This document shows, piece after piece, positions 16,324-24,161 of a DNA stretch of 31,079 bases. This DNA is from an uncultured Lentisphaeria bacterium (lineage in GTDB: Bacteria; Verrucomicrobiota; Lentisphaeria; Victivallales; Victivallaceae): positions 1 to 31,079 of the forward strand of contig CASFXO010000097.1 of the NCBI GenBank assembly GCA_949298665.1, given 5' to 3'. Position numbers and translations under genes: made by a program. Position 1 is the stretch's first letter; each line of letters opens with the position of its first letter. The notes beneath the pieces were generated by a model. It searched no databases and had not been told where the DNA came from. It saw nothing but the letters and a program-made list of their open reading frames with translations.

Positions 16324-17628
16324 ATGTTGTTTCAACGGGAAATCCCCATTCGCGACACCTATGACGTCTGCGTGGTCGGCGGCGGTCCGGCCGGGGTGGC
16401 GGCGGCGGTCGTCGCCGCGCGGCAGGGGGCGCGGGTGTTTCTGGCGGAGGCGAACGGCTGCCTGGGGGGGATGGGAACGGCCGGCGGGGTGCCGATGTAC
16501 ATGACGTTCGGGAACGGGGTGGACTTCTGTGCGGACGGTTTCGGGCGTGAAGTGCGCGACCGGCACGCCGCCGAAGGGGTGATTCACGGCAATCCCGATT
16601 TCATCAACATCGAACGGCTCAAGCGGATTTACGACGACCTGCTGGAAGGCGCGGGCGTGGAGTTTTCGCTGATGACCGAACTCATTGCGGCGGAAACGGC
16701 GGACGGCGGGATCACCGCGGCGGTGTTTCACGCCAAGAGCGGTCTCTTCGCCGTCGGCGCGCGGGTGTTTGTGGACGGCACGGGGGACGGCGACCTGGCG
16801 GCTTACGCCGGGAACCGGACGGAAAAAGGCGACGAAAACGGCGCGGTGATGCCGTCCACGCTCTGTTCCGGCTGGGCCGGGATCGACTGGGAACGGTTCC
16901 GGGCGTCCGGCGACAAGCCGCGGGAGATTCTGTTCAAGGCGTTCGAGGACGGGATTTTCCGTCACAACGACCCGCACCACACCGGCATCAATCCGACCGG
17001 GAACCACCTCGGCGGCGGCAATATGGGGCACCTCTTCGGCCTGGATCCGCTGGATGAGAAGTCGCTGACCGCCGGTCTGGTGGAGGGGCGGCGGCAGATG
17101 GTGGAATTCCAGCGCTATTACCGGGAGTACATCACCGGATACGAGCAGGTGGAGCTGACCTTTACCGCTGCTCTGCCGGGGATTCGGGAATCGCGGCGGG
17201 TGGTCGGGGATTACGTGCTCGATCTGGACGATTACAAGGCGCGGCGGGTCTTTGACGATGAAATCGGCCGCTATTGTTACGGCATCGACATTCACCCCGC
17301 GTCCACCTCGGCGGCGGATCAGGAGGAATTCAAGCGTTTGAATGTCGGCATGCATTATGACCGCGGCGAGAGCTACGGTATTCCCTACCGGTGTTTGGTG
17401 GCGGCGGACTGCCGGAATCTGCTGGTGGCGGGCCGCTGCATCAGCTGCGACCGTTACGTGCAGGCGTCGATCCGGGTGATGCCGGGCTGTTACATTACGG
17501 GACAGGCCGCGGGCATGGCCGCCGCCCTGGCCGCCGGAAACGACGGCGACGTTCGGACCGTTGCCGTCGGCGAACTCCAGCGGAAGCTGAAGAAAATGGG
17601 GGCGTTCCTGCCCAACTGCCGGGGATGA
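16324..17628 (+). CDS. FAD-dependent oxidoreductase (FAD_oxidored family), second copy
   Basis: The 434-residue flavoprotein starts at ATG 16324, nine bases after AAGGAG (16309-16314). The FAD-binding Rossmann motif is G19-G-G21-P-A-G24 with V-F-L-A-E-A at the end of the next strand. It keeps the family segments V-F-V-D-G-T-G-D-G-D-L-A, R-E-S-R-R-V-V-G-D and the C-terminal A-G-R-C-I-S-C-D with G-Q-A-A-G-M-A-A-A. It shares these blocks with the protein at 9826-11136 but differs in the middle, where it has a His/Asn-rich loop. It is soluble with no signal. It is the first gene after the promoter near 16260, and is followed by a PLP decarboxylase 84 bp later. The substrate cannot be named. Confidence 0.88.
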   Translation: MLFQREIPIRDTYDVCVVGGGPAGVAAAVVAARQGARVFLAEANGCLGGMGTAGGVPMYMTFGNGVDFCADGFGREVRDRHAAEGVIHGNPDFINIERLKRIYDDLLEGAGVEFSLMTELIAAETADGGITAAVFHAKSGLFAVGARVFVDGTGDGDLAAYAGNRTEKGDENGAVMPSTLCSGWAGIDWERFRASGDKPREILFKAFEDGIFRHNDPHHTGINPTGNHLGGGNMGHLFGLDPLDEKSLTAGLVEGRRQMVEFQRYYREYITGYEQVELTFTAALPGIRESRRVVGDYVLDLDDYKARRVFDDEIGRYCYGIDIHPASTSAADQEEFKRLNVGMHYDRGESYGIPYRCLVAADCRNLLVAGRCISCDRYVQASIRVMPGCYITGQAAGMAAALAAGNDGDVRTVAVGELQRKLKKMGAFLPNCRG

Positions 17629-17660
17629 CGTGCTGTGAAGAGAGCTCCGTCCGGGGGGAA

Positions 17661-17711
17661 ATGCATCGAAGGCGGAGGTTGGAAATGAAACATGCCGTGA
17701 TATTGACCTGA
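17661..17711 (+). CDS. Possible 16-residue leader peptide before the decarboxylase
   Basis: ATG 17661 is directly preceded by GGGGGGAA (17653-17660) and opens a 16-codon frame containing four consecutive Arg codons. An internal ATG at 17685 has a second good ribosome site (GGCGGAGG, 17671-17678) and gives an 8-residue peptide in the same frame. The stop (17709-17711) is one base before the start of the next gene, which has no ribosome site of its own, so translational coupling is plausible. It may be chance. Confidence 0.3.
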   Translation: MHRRRRLEMKHAVILT

Positions 17712-17712
17712 A

Positions 17713-18930
17713 ATGAAAGAAAATTTTGCGGAAAGTGAGCGGAGCGGACGCCATGCGCGTCCCGGGGCGCCGGAGATGGCGCGGCTGAACGCCTGTGCCC
17801 GGGAGCTGGTGGCGCGCCGTTTTCTGCAGATGGGTTATCCCTTTGATCAGGACGTCGGCCTGAAGGGGTTTTACGAATGGCTGCTGGAAACCGGCCTGCA
17901 GGATGTGACGCTGATCAACGTCGGCGACCCCTACAAGACGGAATGGGACATGCTCAATACGGATGAATTTGAGCGCAAGGCGATCGATTTTCTGGCGGAC
18001 GGCTTCGGTTTCCGCGGCGGGCACTGGGGCGTGGTGACCAACGGCGGGACCGACTGCAACATGCACGGGGTTTATTTCGGACGAAAGGCGCTGGCGGCGC
18101 GTTCTCCGCTGCCGCCGATTCTGTATGTGTCGGAGGAGGCGCATTATTCCGTCCGGAAACTGGGGGATATCCAGAATCTCGAAACGCGCGTGATCCGGGC
18201 CCACGCCGACGGGGCGATGGATACCGAAGACCTGCGCCGCCGCCTGGAGCCGTCGCGCCCGGCGCTGGTGGCGATTGCCGTCGGAGGGACGTTCAAGGGG
18301 GCGATCGACGACCAGAAGGCGATCGACGCGGTGTTGCGGGAGGTACGGCCGGTGGCGGTCTACCGGCATCTGGACGTGGCGTTGTTCGGGGGATATCTGC
18401 CGTATCTGGACGACCCGGAAGCACGGGAGGTGGTGGATGCGGCGTCGATGCATTTCGACTCGCTGGCGGTATCCGGACATAAGTTTCTGGCGTTGAACGA
18501 GCCGGCGGGAGTTTTCATCTGCCGGAAGGAGATTCTGGACGATCTGCAGTCGATTCCGGTGCCGTATCTGAACGGGGTGATTCCGACGATCAGCTGTTCC
18601 CGCAGCGGGTTCGATCCGCTGAAACTGTACTGGCGGATTGCCGCCACCGGGCGCGAGGGGTTTCGAAAACAGGCGGAGCACGTGCTGGCCATGACCGCGC
18701 TGCTGCGGCGGGAACTGGAGGCGCGCGGTGTGCATCCGCTGGTCAACCGCTGGTCGAATACGGTCATTTTCCCGCGTCCTGCGGCGGCGGTGGTGCATCG
18801 CTATTGCATGGCGTGCAGTGAGGATGCTCATTACGGGAAATTGGCCCACGTGGTGGTGATGCAGTATTTTCAGCCGGACCTGATCCGGCAGTTGGCGGCG
18901 GACATCGCTGGAGGAATTCAAAATGAATGA
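17713..18930 (+). CDS. PLP-dependent decarboxylase, histidine-decarboxylase-like
   Basis: The 405-residue group II decarboxylase (aspartate aminotransferase fold) uses pyridoxal phosphate to remove the carboxyl group from an amino acid. It follows Gram-negative histidine decarboxylase through W-G-V-V-T-N-G-G-T-D-C-N-M, A-H-Y-S-V-R-K, G-A-I-D-D and S-G-H-K. Lys257 in the last motif should bind PLP, and Asp221 in H-L-D-V-A-L should contact the ring nitrogen. The C-terminal part of the active site (P-Y-L-N-G-V, S-C-S-R-S-G) also matches. Histidine as substrate is likely but not proven. The ATG at 17713 lacks a ribosome site, and ATG 17776 is an alternative start. The stop overlaps the next gene by eight bases. 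Confidence 0.85.
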   Translation: MKENFAESERSGRHARPGAPEMARLNACARELVARRFLQMGYPFDQDVGLKGFYEWLLETGLQDVTLINVGDPYKTEWDMLNTDEFERKAIDFLADGFGFRGGHWGVVTNGGTDCNMHGVYFGRKALAARSPLPPILYVSEEAHYSVRKLGDIQNLETRVIRAHADGAMDTEDLRRRLEPSRPALVAIAVGGTFKGAIDDQKAIDAVLREVRPVAVYRHLDVALFGGYLPYLDDPEAREVVDAASMHFDSLAVSGHKFLALNEPAGVFICRKEILDDLQSIPVPYLNGVIPTISCSRSGFDPLKLYWRIAATGREGFRKQAEHVLAMTALLRRELEARGVHPLVNRWSNTVIFPRPAAAVVHRYCMACSEDAHYGKLAHVVVMQYFQPDLIRQLAADIAGGIQNE

Positions 18931-19252
18931 CATGGAACAACGGGCGGCGGAGATTTTCGGCCGCGTTCCGAAAACGCACAATTGTGCTCAAACCATCGCC
19001 GCCGCCGCCGGGCGCGACGATCTGGTGGAAACACTGCAACCCTGTGGCGGCGGCCGTGCTCCGGAAGGGCGCTGCGGCGCTCTTCACGCGGCCTGTCTGA
19101 TCGCGCCGGAAGCGGAACGGGAGCGGCTGCGGCAGGCTTTCCGCGATGAATTCGGCACGGAAAACTGCCGGGAACTGAAACAGCGCGGCATTCCCTGTGC
19201 CGTCTGTGTCGCCGTCGCCGCCCGGCTGCTGGATGAAGCACTGAGCCGCTGA
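18923..19252 (+). CDS. Small cysteine-rich protein of C_GCAxxG_C_C type
   Basis: The 109-residue protein starts at ATG 18923 behind GGAGG (18911-18915) and overlaps the decarboxylase stop by eight bases, so the two are probably translated together. It has seven cysteines: Cys21 in N-C-A-Q-T, Cys41 in P-C-G-G-G, Cys51 in R-C-G-A-L, Cys58, Cys82 in F-G-T-E-N-C-R-E-L, Cys92 and Cys95. The order C / CGA / FG-x-x-x-C-R-x-L / C matches the C_GCAxxG_C_C family, thought to be redox-active or metal-binding. It is slightly shorter than usual members. No signal peptide is seen. A role as electron carrier or redox partner to the flavoprotein two genes upstream is inference. Confidence 0.7.
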   Translation: MNDMEQRAAEIFGRVPKTHNCAQTIAAAAGRDDLVETLQPCGGGRAPEGRCGALHAACLIAPEAERERLRQAFRDEFGTENCRELKQRGIPCAVCVAVAARLLDEALSR

Positions 19253-19300
19253 CGCATTTCCCCGTGTACGGTCAGCCGTGCCGTCACCGCTGTCTGGGAC

Positions 19301-20491
19301 TTAAATGTGCACCAGCAGCCCCTTCAGGTAAAAGGATTCCGGGACGGCCAGCGCAGTCGGATGATCGGCGGCCTGTTCCAGACGCCGGATGATGCGCCCG
19401 TTCACGCCGGCTTCGAGCGCGGCGTCGGCGGTGATTTTCTGGAAAAGCTCCGGCGTCATCAGGCCGGAGCAGGAGAACGTCGCCAGCATTCCGCCGGGGT
19501 TCAGCAGCTGGAAGCCCAGCCGGGCGATGTCCTGATACGCCCGGCAGCCCCGGGGCAGGGCTGCTTTGCCGTCCACGAATTTGGGCGGATCCAGAATGAC
19601 CAGGTCAAATCGCTGTTGCGTGTCCCGGCATTCCCGGAGTGCCTCGAAGACGTCCTGACGGCGGTTTTCGTACCGGTCCGGACCGAAGCCGTTGAGGCGG
19701 CAGTTTTCCGCCGCCAGCGCCAATGCAGGTCCGGAAGAGTCCACATTGACGACATGCCGCGCGCCTCCCGCCAGCGCCGCGACGGCGAATGCCCCGGTAT
19801 AGGAAAAGCAGTTCAAAACCGTTTTCCCCGCCGCCGTCTGCCCGATTGCTGTCCGGCCGGCACGCTGGTCGAGATAGAACCCGGTTTTGTGTCCATGGCG
19901 GACGTCGACCAGCAGCCGGAGGTCGTTTTCCCGGATTTCGATGGTGTCGGGCGGGGCTTCGCCGAGCAGCACGCCGGTACGTTCCGGCAATTGTTCCCGG
20001 GCGCGGACGGAGACGTCGGACCGTTCGTAAACGCCGCGGCAGCCGGTGGCTTCCCGCAGCAGTTCCGCCAGCAGTTTCCGTTGCCGTTCCGCCCCGGCGC
20101 TGAGGATCTGGAGCACGATGAATTCTCCGTAGCGGTCGGCGATCAGACCGGGCAATCCGTCCGCTTCGGATGCGATGAGGCGGCAGCCGCCCTCCGGTAT
20201 GTCCAGTCCGACGGCGTGCCGCAACCGCAGCGCGGCGGCAATGCGGTCGGCAAAGAAACCGCGGTCGATGACCGCTTCCGGAGCGAACGACCAGACCCGG
20301 CCGACGATCTGCGAAGCCGGAGAAAACGCGGCATGCGCCAGCAGCCGTTGATGCGCGTCCCGGACTTCGACGGTATCACCGGGGGCGGGATCGCCGCTGA
20401 CGCTTTTGACGGCTCCGGAAAAGATCCAGGGATGACGGCGCAGCAGGGATTTTTCACGTCCCGGCAGCAGATGCAGACAGGGAGAAGTCAT
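19301..20491 (-). CDS. rlmI: 23S rRNA methyltransferase of the RlmI type
   Basis: The 396-residue SAM-dependent methyltransferase belongs to the family that makes m5C1962 in 23S rRNA. An N-terminal PUA domain (residues 5-75) opens with L-L-P-G-R-E-K-S-L-L-R-R-H-P-W-I-F-S-G-A-V. A central RNA-binding region and a Rossmann SAM domain follow, with N-C-F-S-Y-T-G-A-F (SAM motif I), L-D-P-P-K-F near residue 300, and F-S-C-S-G-L-M with Cys341 as the expected catalytic cysteine. The start ATG overlaps the stop of the upstream DUF2079 gene (ATGA at 20488-20491), so the two are coupled. It meets the + strand cysteine-rich gene tail to tail with a 48-bp gap, in which no clear terminator is visible. Confidence 0.92.
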   Translation of the reverse strand: MTSPCLHLLPGREKSLLRRHPWIFSGAVKSVSGDPAPGDTVEVRDAHQRLLAHAAFSPASQIVGRVWSFAPEAVIDRGFFADRIAAALRLRHAVGLDIPEGGCRLIASEADGLPGLIADRYGEFIVLQILSAGAERQRKLLAELLREATGCRGVYERSDVSVRAREQLPERTGVLLGEAPPDTIEIRENDLRLLVDVRHGHKTGFYLDQRAGRTAIGQTAAGKTVLNCFSYTGAFAVAALAGGARHVVNVDSSGPALALAAENCRLNGFGPDRYENRRQDVFEALRECRDTQQRFDLVILDPPKFVDGKAALPRGCRAYQDIARLGFQLLNPGGMLATFSCSGLMTPELFQKITADAALEAGVNGRIIRRLEQAADHPTALAVPESFYLKGLLVHI

Positions 20492-22071
20492 GGTACACGG
20501 TTCCTTGTTACGGGAGGGAGGTTCAATTCGGGAATGACGGAGCGCCGGGCGATGACCAGCAGCCCGTTGTGGCGGAAAACCAGCCGGTATTCCGGATTTT
20601 CAAGGAGCCTGGTCAGGCAGGCGTTCAGGTCCGAAACCGGCGTGAATCCGGCGTAATTGTCATGGTCGAAAACATACACGTCGCTGCCTTCCGGCGGGCC
20701 CGGAATCGAATAGACCCGGCGGTGGCGGATAAACAGCGGTCCCGGTTCGTTCTGGGCGGTGACGCTCAGGTGGCGCGGAATCATCTGCAGCAGGATTTCC
20801 CGGGTTTCCGCCGCCTGGGCGTCGGCTGCGAGCATGGCCGCGTACCAGTCGGCGCGCAGCGGCAGGGAGAGCAAGCCCGGGTGCAGATTGCGGTTCCACC
20901 CCGGAACGTAGGAGTAATAGCGCGTCATCGGCAGGTCGCAGCACAGAATGTGGACGCTCAATGCCAGCAGCAAGGCGAAAAGCCACGCGGTTCCGGGCGT
21001 CGCCCGAAGTCGGAGTTTCCGCCTCCGGACGGCGGCGCGCAGGGTCCGCGCTCCGATCAGGGCCGCCACCGGCGTGACGCCGATCAATGCCGAGGCGTAA
21101 TGGCTGACCAGCAGATTCTGGTGCGGTGCTCCGGAAATCAGCTGGATCCCGAGGACCGGAGCAAAGAGCAGAAAAAATCCTCTCCAGCTGGCCGCCGGCA
21201 ACAGGGCGAACGGCAGCAGCACGCTCAGCAGCACGCCGGGCATATGGGGGGAGAACAGCCGTTTCACCATGGCGACAAGATTACCGGGACTGACCTCATA
21301 GCGGCCGTAATGCCAGTAGTCGCTGTGCATGATCCAGGGAAAATAGACTTTCAAAATGAAGAGCGTCCAGCATCCCGCCGCGGCGAGCAGGAACAGGCCG
21401 TCTTTTCTCCGGCCCCGCCGGGAAAGGCAGTAGAGACCGACTGCCCCGAGCGGAATCACGAAATCCTCCTTGATCAGCGGCACGGCCGCCAGCAACAGCA
21501 GAAAGCCCCATTTTCGGCCGTGTGCCCGGGCCAGAAACGCCCCGAAGAAAAACAGCGGAAACAGACATTCGATATGAAAGTCAAACAGCGCCATCCGGGA
21601 AAAATACGGGTTCAGCAGATACATCGCCGTCAAAATCAGCGGCGGGCCCGGCCTGGAAAAACAGCGTCGGGCCAGCGCATACAGCAGCGGCGCCGCTCCC
21701 GCCAGCGCCGCCACCTGAACCAGTACCAGCCATCCGGGCGAATCCTGAATCCAGTACAACGGTACCAGCAGCAGCACCAGCGGGGAGAAATGGTCGAAGG
21801 CCCCCCCCCGGAAATCCTGCATCCAGCCCTGACCCGTTGCCGCCAGATGCAGCAGCGAGTCGTAGATGCCGAAGTCCCACAGCCCCATCTGCAGCGCTTC
21901 CAGCTTGAAGCAGCCGAGCAAACCGTAAACCAGCGCCGTCACGATAGTCATGACCGCGACGACCCGCTGCGCCGTGGCCTCCGTTTCCGGTCCCCGGCAG
22001 AAACGGCACAACAGCAGCGTGCCGAGTGCCGCCGCCGTTACGGCAAGCAGAATAATCCAATAGTAATTCAT
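20488..22071 (-). CDS. Polytopic membrane protein, DUF2079 family
   Basis: The 527-residue protein has about ten or more hydrophobic helices. It shows the DUF2079 landmarks: W-D-F-G-I-Y-D-S-L-L-H near residue 65, F-D-H-F-S-P-L-V-L-L-L-V-P-L-Y around 92-106, and L-F-D-F-H-I-E-C-L-F-P-L-F. The family is distantly related to membrane glycosyltransferases of the GT-C kind, and the acidic residues in these loops would fit a lipid-linked sugar donor; the function is not known. The ATG at 22071 has no ribosome site, and a near-consensus promoter ends only about nine bases upstream, so the mRNA may be leaderless. A run of nine G in the coding strand (plus-strand C tract 21801-21809) lies around codon 90. 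The 3' end overlaps rlmI. Confidence 0.85.
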   Translation of the reverse strand: MNYYWIILLAVTAAALGTLLLCRFCRGPETEATAQRVVAVMTIVTALVYGLLGCFKLEALQMGLWDFGIYDSLLHLAATGQGWMQDFRGGAFDHFSPLVLLLVPLYWIQDSPGWLVLVQVAALAGAAPLLYALARRCFSRPGPPLILTAMYLLNPYFSRMALFDFHIECLFPLFFFGAFLARAHGRKWGFLLLLAAVPLIKEDFVIPLGAVGLYCLSRRGRRKDGLFLLAAAGCWTLFILKVYFPWIMHSDYWHYGRYEVSPGNLVAMVKRLFSPHMPGVLLSVLLPFALLPAASWRGFFLLFAPVLGIQLISGAPHQNLLVSHYASALIGVTPVAALIGARTLRAAVRRRKLRLRATPGTAWLFALLLALSVHILCCDLPMTRYYSYVPGWNRNLHPGLLSLPLRADWYAAMLAADAQAAETREILLQMIPRHLSVTAQNEPGPLFIRHRRVYSIPGPPEGSDVYVFDHDNYAGFTPVSDLNACLTRLLENPEYRLVFRHNGLLVIARRSVIPELNLPPVTRNRVP

Positions 22072-22079
22072 GATGCCAT

Positions 22080-22108
22080 AACATACACGCGCCGCCGCCG
22101 GTTTTCAA
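22080..22108 (-). promoter_or_regulatory. Near-consensus promoter for the DUF2079-rlmI pair
   Basis: On the minus strand TTGAAA (22103-22108) and TATGTT (22080-22085) are separated by 17 bases. A start site six to seven bases after the -10 box falls near 22073, only about two bases before ATG 22071. A near-perfect 20-bp palindrome with core GGGAATTCCC (22116-22135) lies upstream of the -35 box, and could be an operator or the end of the upstream operon. Confidence 0.6.
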
Positions 22109-22165
22109 TCCCGCCCCGGCGGGAATTCCCGGCGGCGGACCGGCGTACGGCGCCATGGCTGGGGG

Positions 22166-23188
22166 TCAGGGCAGTTGCAGTTTCCAGGTGGATTCCGCCA
22201 GAAATCCACAGGCGAGCAGCGCGACGGCCAGCAGTGCGAGATCGGGCGCGATTTCCCGGTACTCGATGAATTTGGGCTGTTCAAAGCTGGTGGTTTCCAG
22301 CTGGTTGATTTCGTTCATGACCCGTTTCATGCCGTCTGCGTCGTCGGCGTGGAAGTACTGTCCGCCGGAATTGGCGGCGATGGCGCGCAGCATGTCTTCA
22401 TCGAATTCGTCGGCGACGGGTTGGAAGCGTCTGCCCGCGAAGGTGTCCACCGGGATGTAGGCGTTGTCGCTGCCGATACCCACGGTGTGGATGGTGACGC
22501 CGGATTCCCTGCCCAGTTCCGCCGTCTGCTGCGGGGTGAGCCGGTTGTCGACATTGTTCCGCCCGTCGGTGAAGAGCACCAGCACACGGCGCGGCGCGGC
22601 CGAATCCTTCAATCGGTGGATGCCGGAAGCCAGCGGCGCAGCCAGTCCGGTCTGATCCCCGATCAGCCCCGGTTGAAGCCGGTCCAGCTGGCCGAGCAGC
22701 CAGCCGTGGTCCAGTGTCGGCGGCACGATGCTGTACGCCATGGGGGCGAAGCCGATGAGACCGATGCGGTCATTGGGACGGCCCTGGACGAATTTGCGCA
22801 GTTCCTCCTTGGCGACTTCCAGACGGTTTTTGATACGGCCGCTTTCCAGACCGTTTTCCAGCGTCCGGGTGTCGCGGACATCGGGCGGCACGTCGATGGT
22901 CGCCATGCTGCCGGACAGGTCGAGCGCCAGAATGATGTCGATCCCCTGGGAGCGGATCACCACTTTTTCATCTCCGAAACGGGGGCGGGCCAGCGCCACG
23001 ATCAGGACGGCGGCAGCGGCAAAATAGAGCCAGTTCGGCAGACTGAGCCGCCGCCGACCGACCGCGGCGAACGGCGTCGCCGACGGTACGGTGATCGACG
23101 GATATTTCCGGTAACGGGCATAGTACCAGATCAACGGCAGCAGCAGTGCGAAGAGCGCCAGCGCCCACGGATAGGCCAGTTCAAACAC
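22166..23188 (-). CDS. BatA-like VWA-domain membrane protein
   Basis: The 340-residue protein has two N-terminal helices (residues 5-25 and 52-68), a von Willebrand A domain (about 85-285), and a final helix (about 315-335). The metal site motif D90-L-S92-G-S94-M is intact, and T-D-G-R-N-N supplies the later MIDAS aspartate. The N-terminal F-x-x-P-W-x-L and S-I-T-V-P-S segments are typical of BatA/aerotolerance-operon proteins. The VWA domain would face the periplasm and bind a partner protein in a Mg-dependent way. It overlaps the upstream gene by eight bases and is the last gene of the MoxR operon here. BatB, BatC and BatD homologues do not follow it. Confidence 0.9.
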   Translation of the reverse strand: MFELAYPWALALFALLLPLIWYYARYRKYPSITVPSATPFAAVGRRRLSLPNWLYFAAAAVLIVALARPRFGDEKVVIRSQGIDIILALDLSGSMATIDVPPDVRDTRTLENGLESGRIKNRLEVAKEELRKFVQGRPNDRIGLIGFAPMAYSIVPPTLDHGWLLGQLDRLQPGLIGDQTGLAAPLASGIHRLKDSAAPRRVLVLFTDGRNNVDNRLTPQQTAELGRESGVTIHTVGIGSDNAYIPVDTFAGRRFQPVADEFDEDMLRAIAANSGGQYFHADDADGMKRVMNEINQLETTSFEQPKFIEYREIAPDLALLAVALLACGFLAESTWKLQLP

Positions 23189-24158
23189 GGGACACCTCCT
23201 CTCCCTGCCGCTCCAGCGGAGACGGCGTGGTATGTTCCACGAGTTTCTCCGCGCCGTCGACGGCCCGGAGCAGCTGTTCCTCGTCCGGCGGCATCCGGGC
23301 GAATTTGACCAGATCGGCCGCTTCCAGAAATTCGCCGAGAAACGGTTTATCCCCGGCCGGCAGCGGCGTGTCGGGCGATTTCAGGTCCTCCAGAAATTCA
23401 TCCGTGGTCCGGACGGAGGCCGGCAGCCGGTAGCGTTCCTCCAGATAATTACGGACCAGATCCGTCAGCCGGACGAACGCGGTTTCCAGATGGATGCGGT
23501 GACTGCGCACTTCCGTGCGGAGTTGTTCCAGCGCCTCGGTGGTCCGGACCCAGGGCGGGCGCGGCGGCGCCGGTGCTTCCCGGCGGCGACGCAGCCACAG
23601 GAACAATCCAATTAACACCACTGCTGTGACCGCCACGGCGATCCACTGCAATTTCCGTCCGGAAGCCTGGCTGCCCGGTGGCACCATGCCGGCCAGTTCC
23701 AGATCGTCCTGACCGGTTTGCAGCGGCAGCACGGTCAGCGGCGGAATCGCTACGGTCAGTGTCTCCGGCTTTTCCGATGAGGACAAGGCCACGGCGATGG
23801 TTCCGGCGGCGGTTTCCCCGGGGCGCAGGGCCTGCAGGCGTGCGCGGATTTTCCAGTTGGCGCTGCTCCAGTGGTAAGCGTCGAAACGGATTTCCGCCGC
23901 TCCGTTCTGCACCGTATGTTCCGGTGGAGTAAGCCGCACTTCCCGCGGGCGCATATGCAGCGGCAGCCGCAAATCCAGCTCCACGGTTACCGGAGTGCCC
24001 AATTCCACTTCACGGGAGGGGAGAATCAGGGCGCTTTCCGGCATCGGCGGCAGCGGCAGCCGGAAGGACCAGCCGTACCCGGCCAGAACGACCACCGCCG
24101 CCAGCACCGGAACGACGGCCGCGGCGATCAGCAACAGATTTTTTCCGGATTGCTTCAT
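23181..24158 (-). CDS. Bat-operon membrane protein, DUF4381-like
   Basis: The 325-residue protein has two hydrophobic segments, one near the N-terminus (residues 8-28) and one in the middle (about 168-190), with an all-beta-looking extracytoplasmic region between them (L-D-L-R-L-P-L, V-R-L-T-P-P). After the second helix comes a basic R-R-R-R-E patch and a helical tail with F-V-R-L-T-D-L-V-R-N-Y-L-E-E-R-Y, A-S-V-R-T-T-D-E-F-L and a final A-D-L-V-K-F-A-R segment. This tail resembles the DUF4381 proteins found between DUF58 and VWA genes in MoxR operons. Family assignment is from layout and position. It starts three bases after the DUF58 stop and overlaps the VWA gene. Confidence 0.65.
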   Translation of the reverse strand: MKQSGKNLLLIAAAVVPVLAAVVVLAGYGWSFRLPLPPMPESALILPSREVELGTPVTVELDLRLPLHMRPREVRLTPPEHTVQNGAAEIRFDAYHWSSANWKIRARLQALRPGETAAGTIAVALSSSEKPETLTVAIPPLTVLPLQTGQDDLELAGMVPPGSQASGRKLQWIAVAVTAVVLIGLFLWLRRRREAPAPPRPPWVRTTEALEQLRTEVRSHRIHLETAFVRLTDLVRNYLEERYRLPASVRTTDEFLEDLKSPDTPLPAGDKPFLGEFLEAADLVKFARMPPDEEQLLRAVDGAEKLVEHTTPSPLERQGEEVSRV

Positions 24159-24161
24159 GGA

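Noticed and set aside
16279..18981. 900-codon open frame on the minus strand opposite the flavoprotein and decarboxylase genes
   Set aside because: It spans two well-supported plus-strand genes and their gap and has no recognisable domain. It is a by-product of codon bias.
19253..19300. Bidirectional terminator between the Cys-rich gene and rlmI
   Set aside because: Only a four-base ACGG/CCGT stem is visible with no T-run on either side.
22116..22135. Near-perfect palindrome with core GGGAATTCCC as terminator of the BatA-like gene
   Set aside because: No T-run follows in the direction of transcription. It is mentioned as a possible operator only.
20569..22269. 566-codon plus-strand frame opposite the DUF2079 gene
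   Set aside because: Gln/Arg/Pro-rich product without domains; the minus strand gives a membrane protein with family motifs and a promoter.
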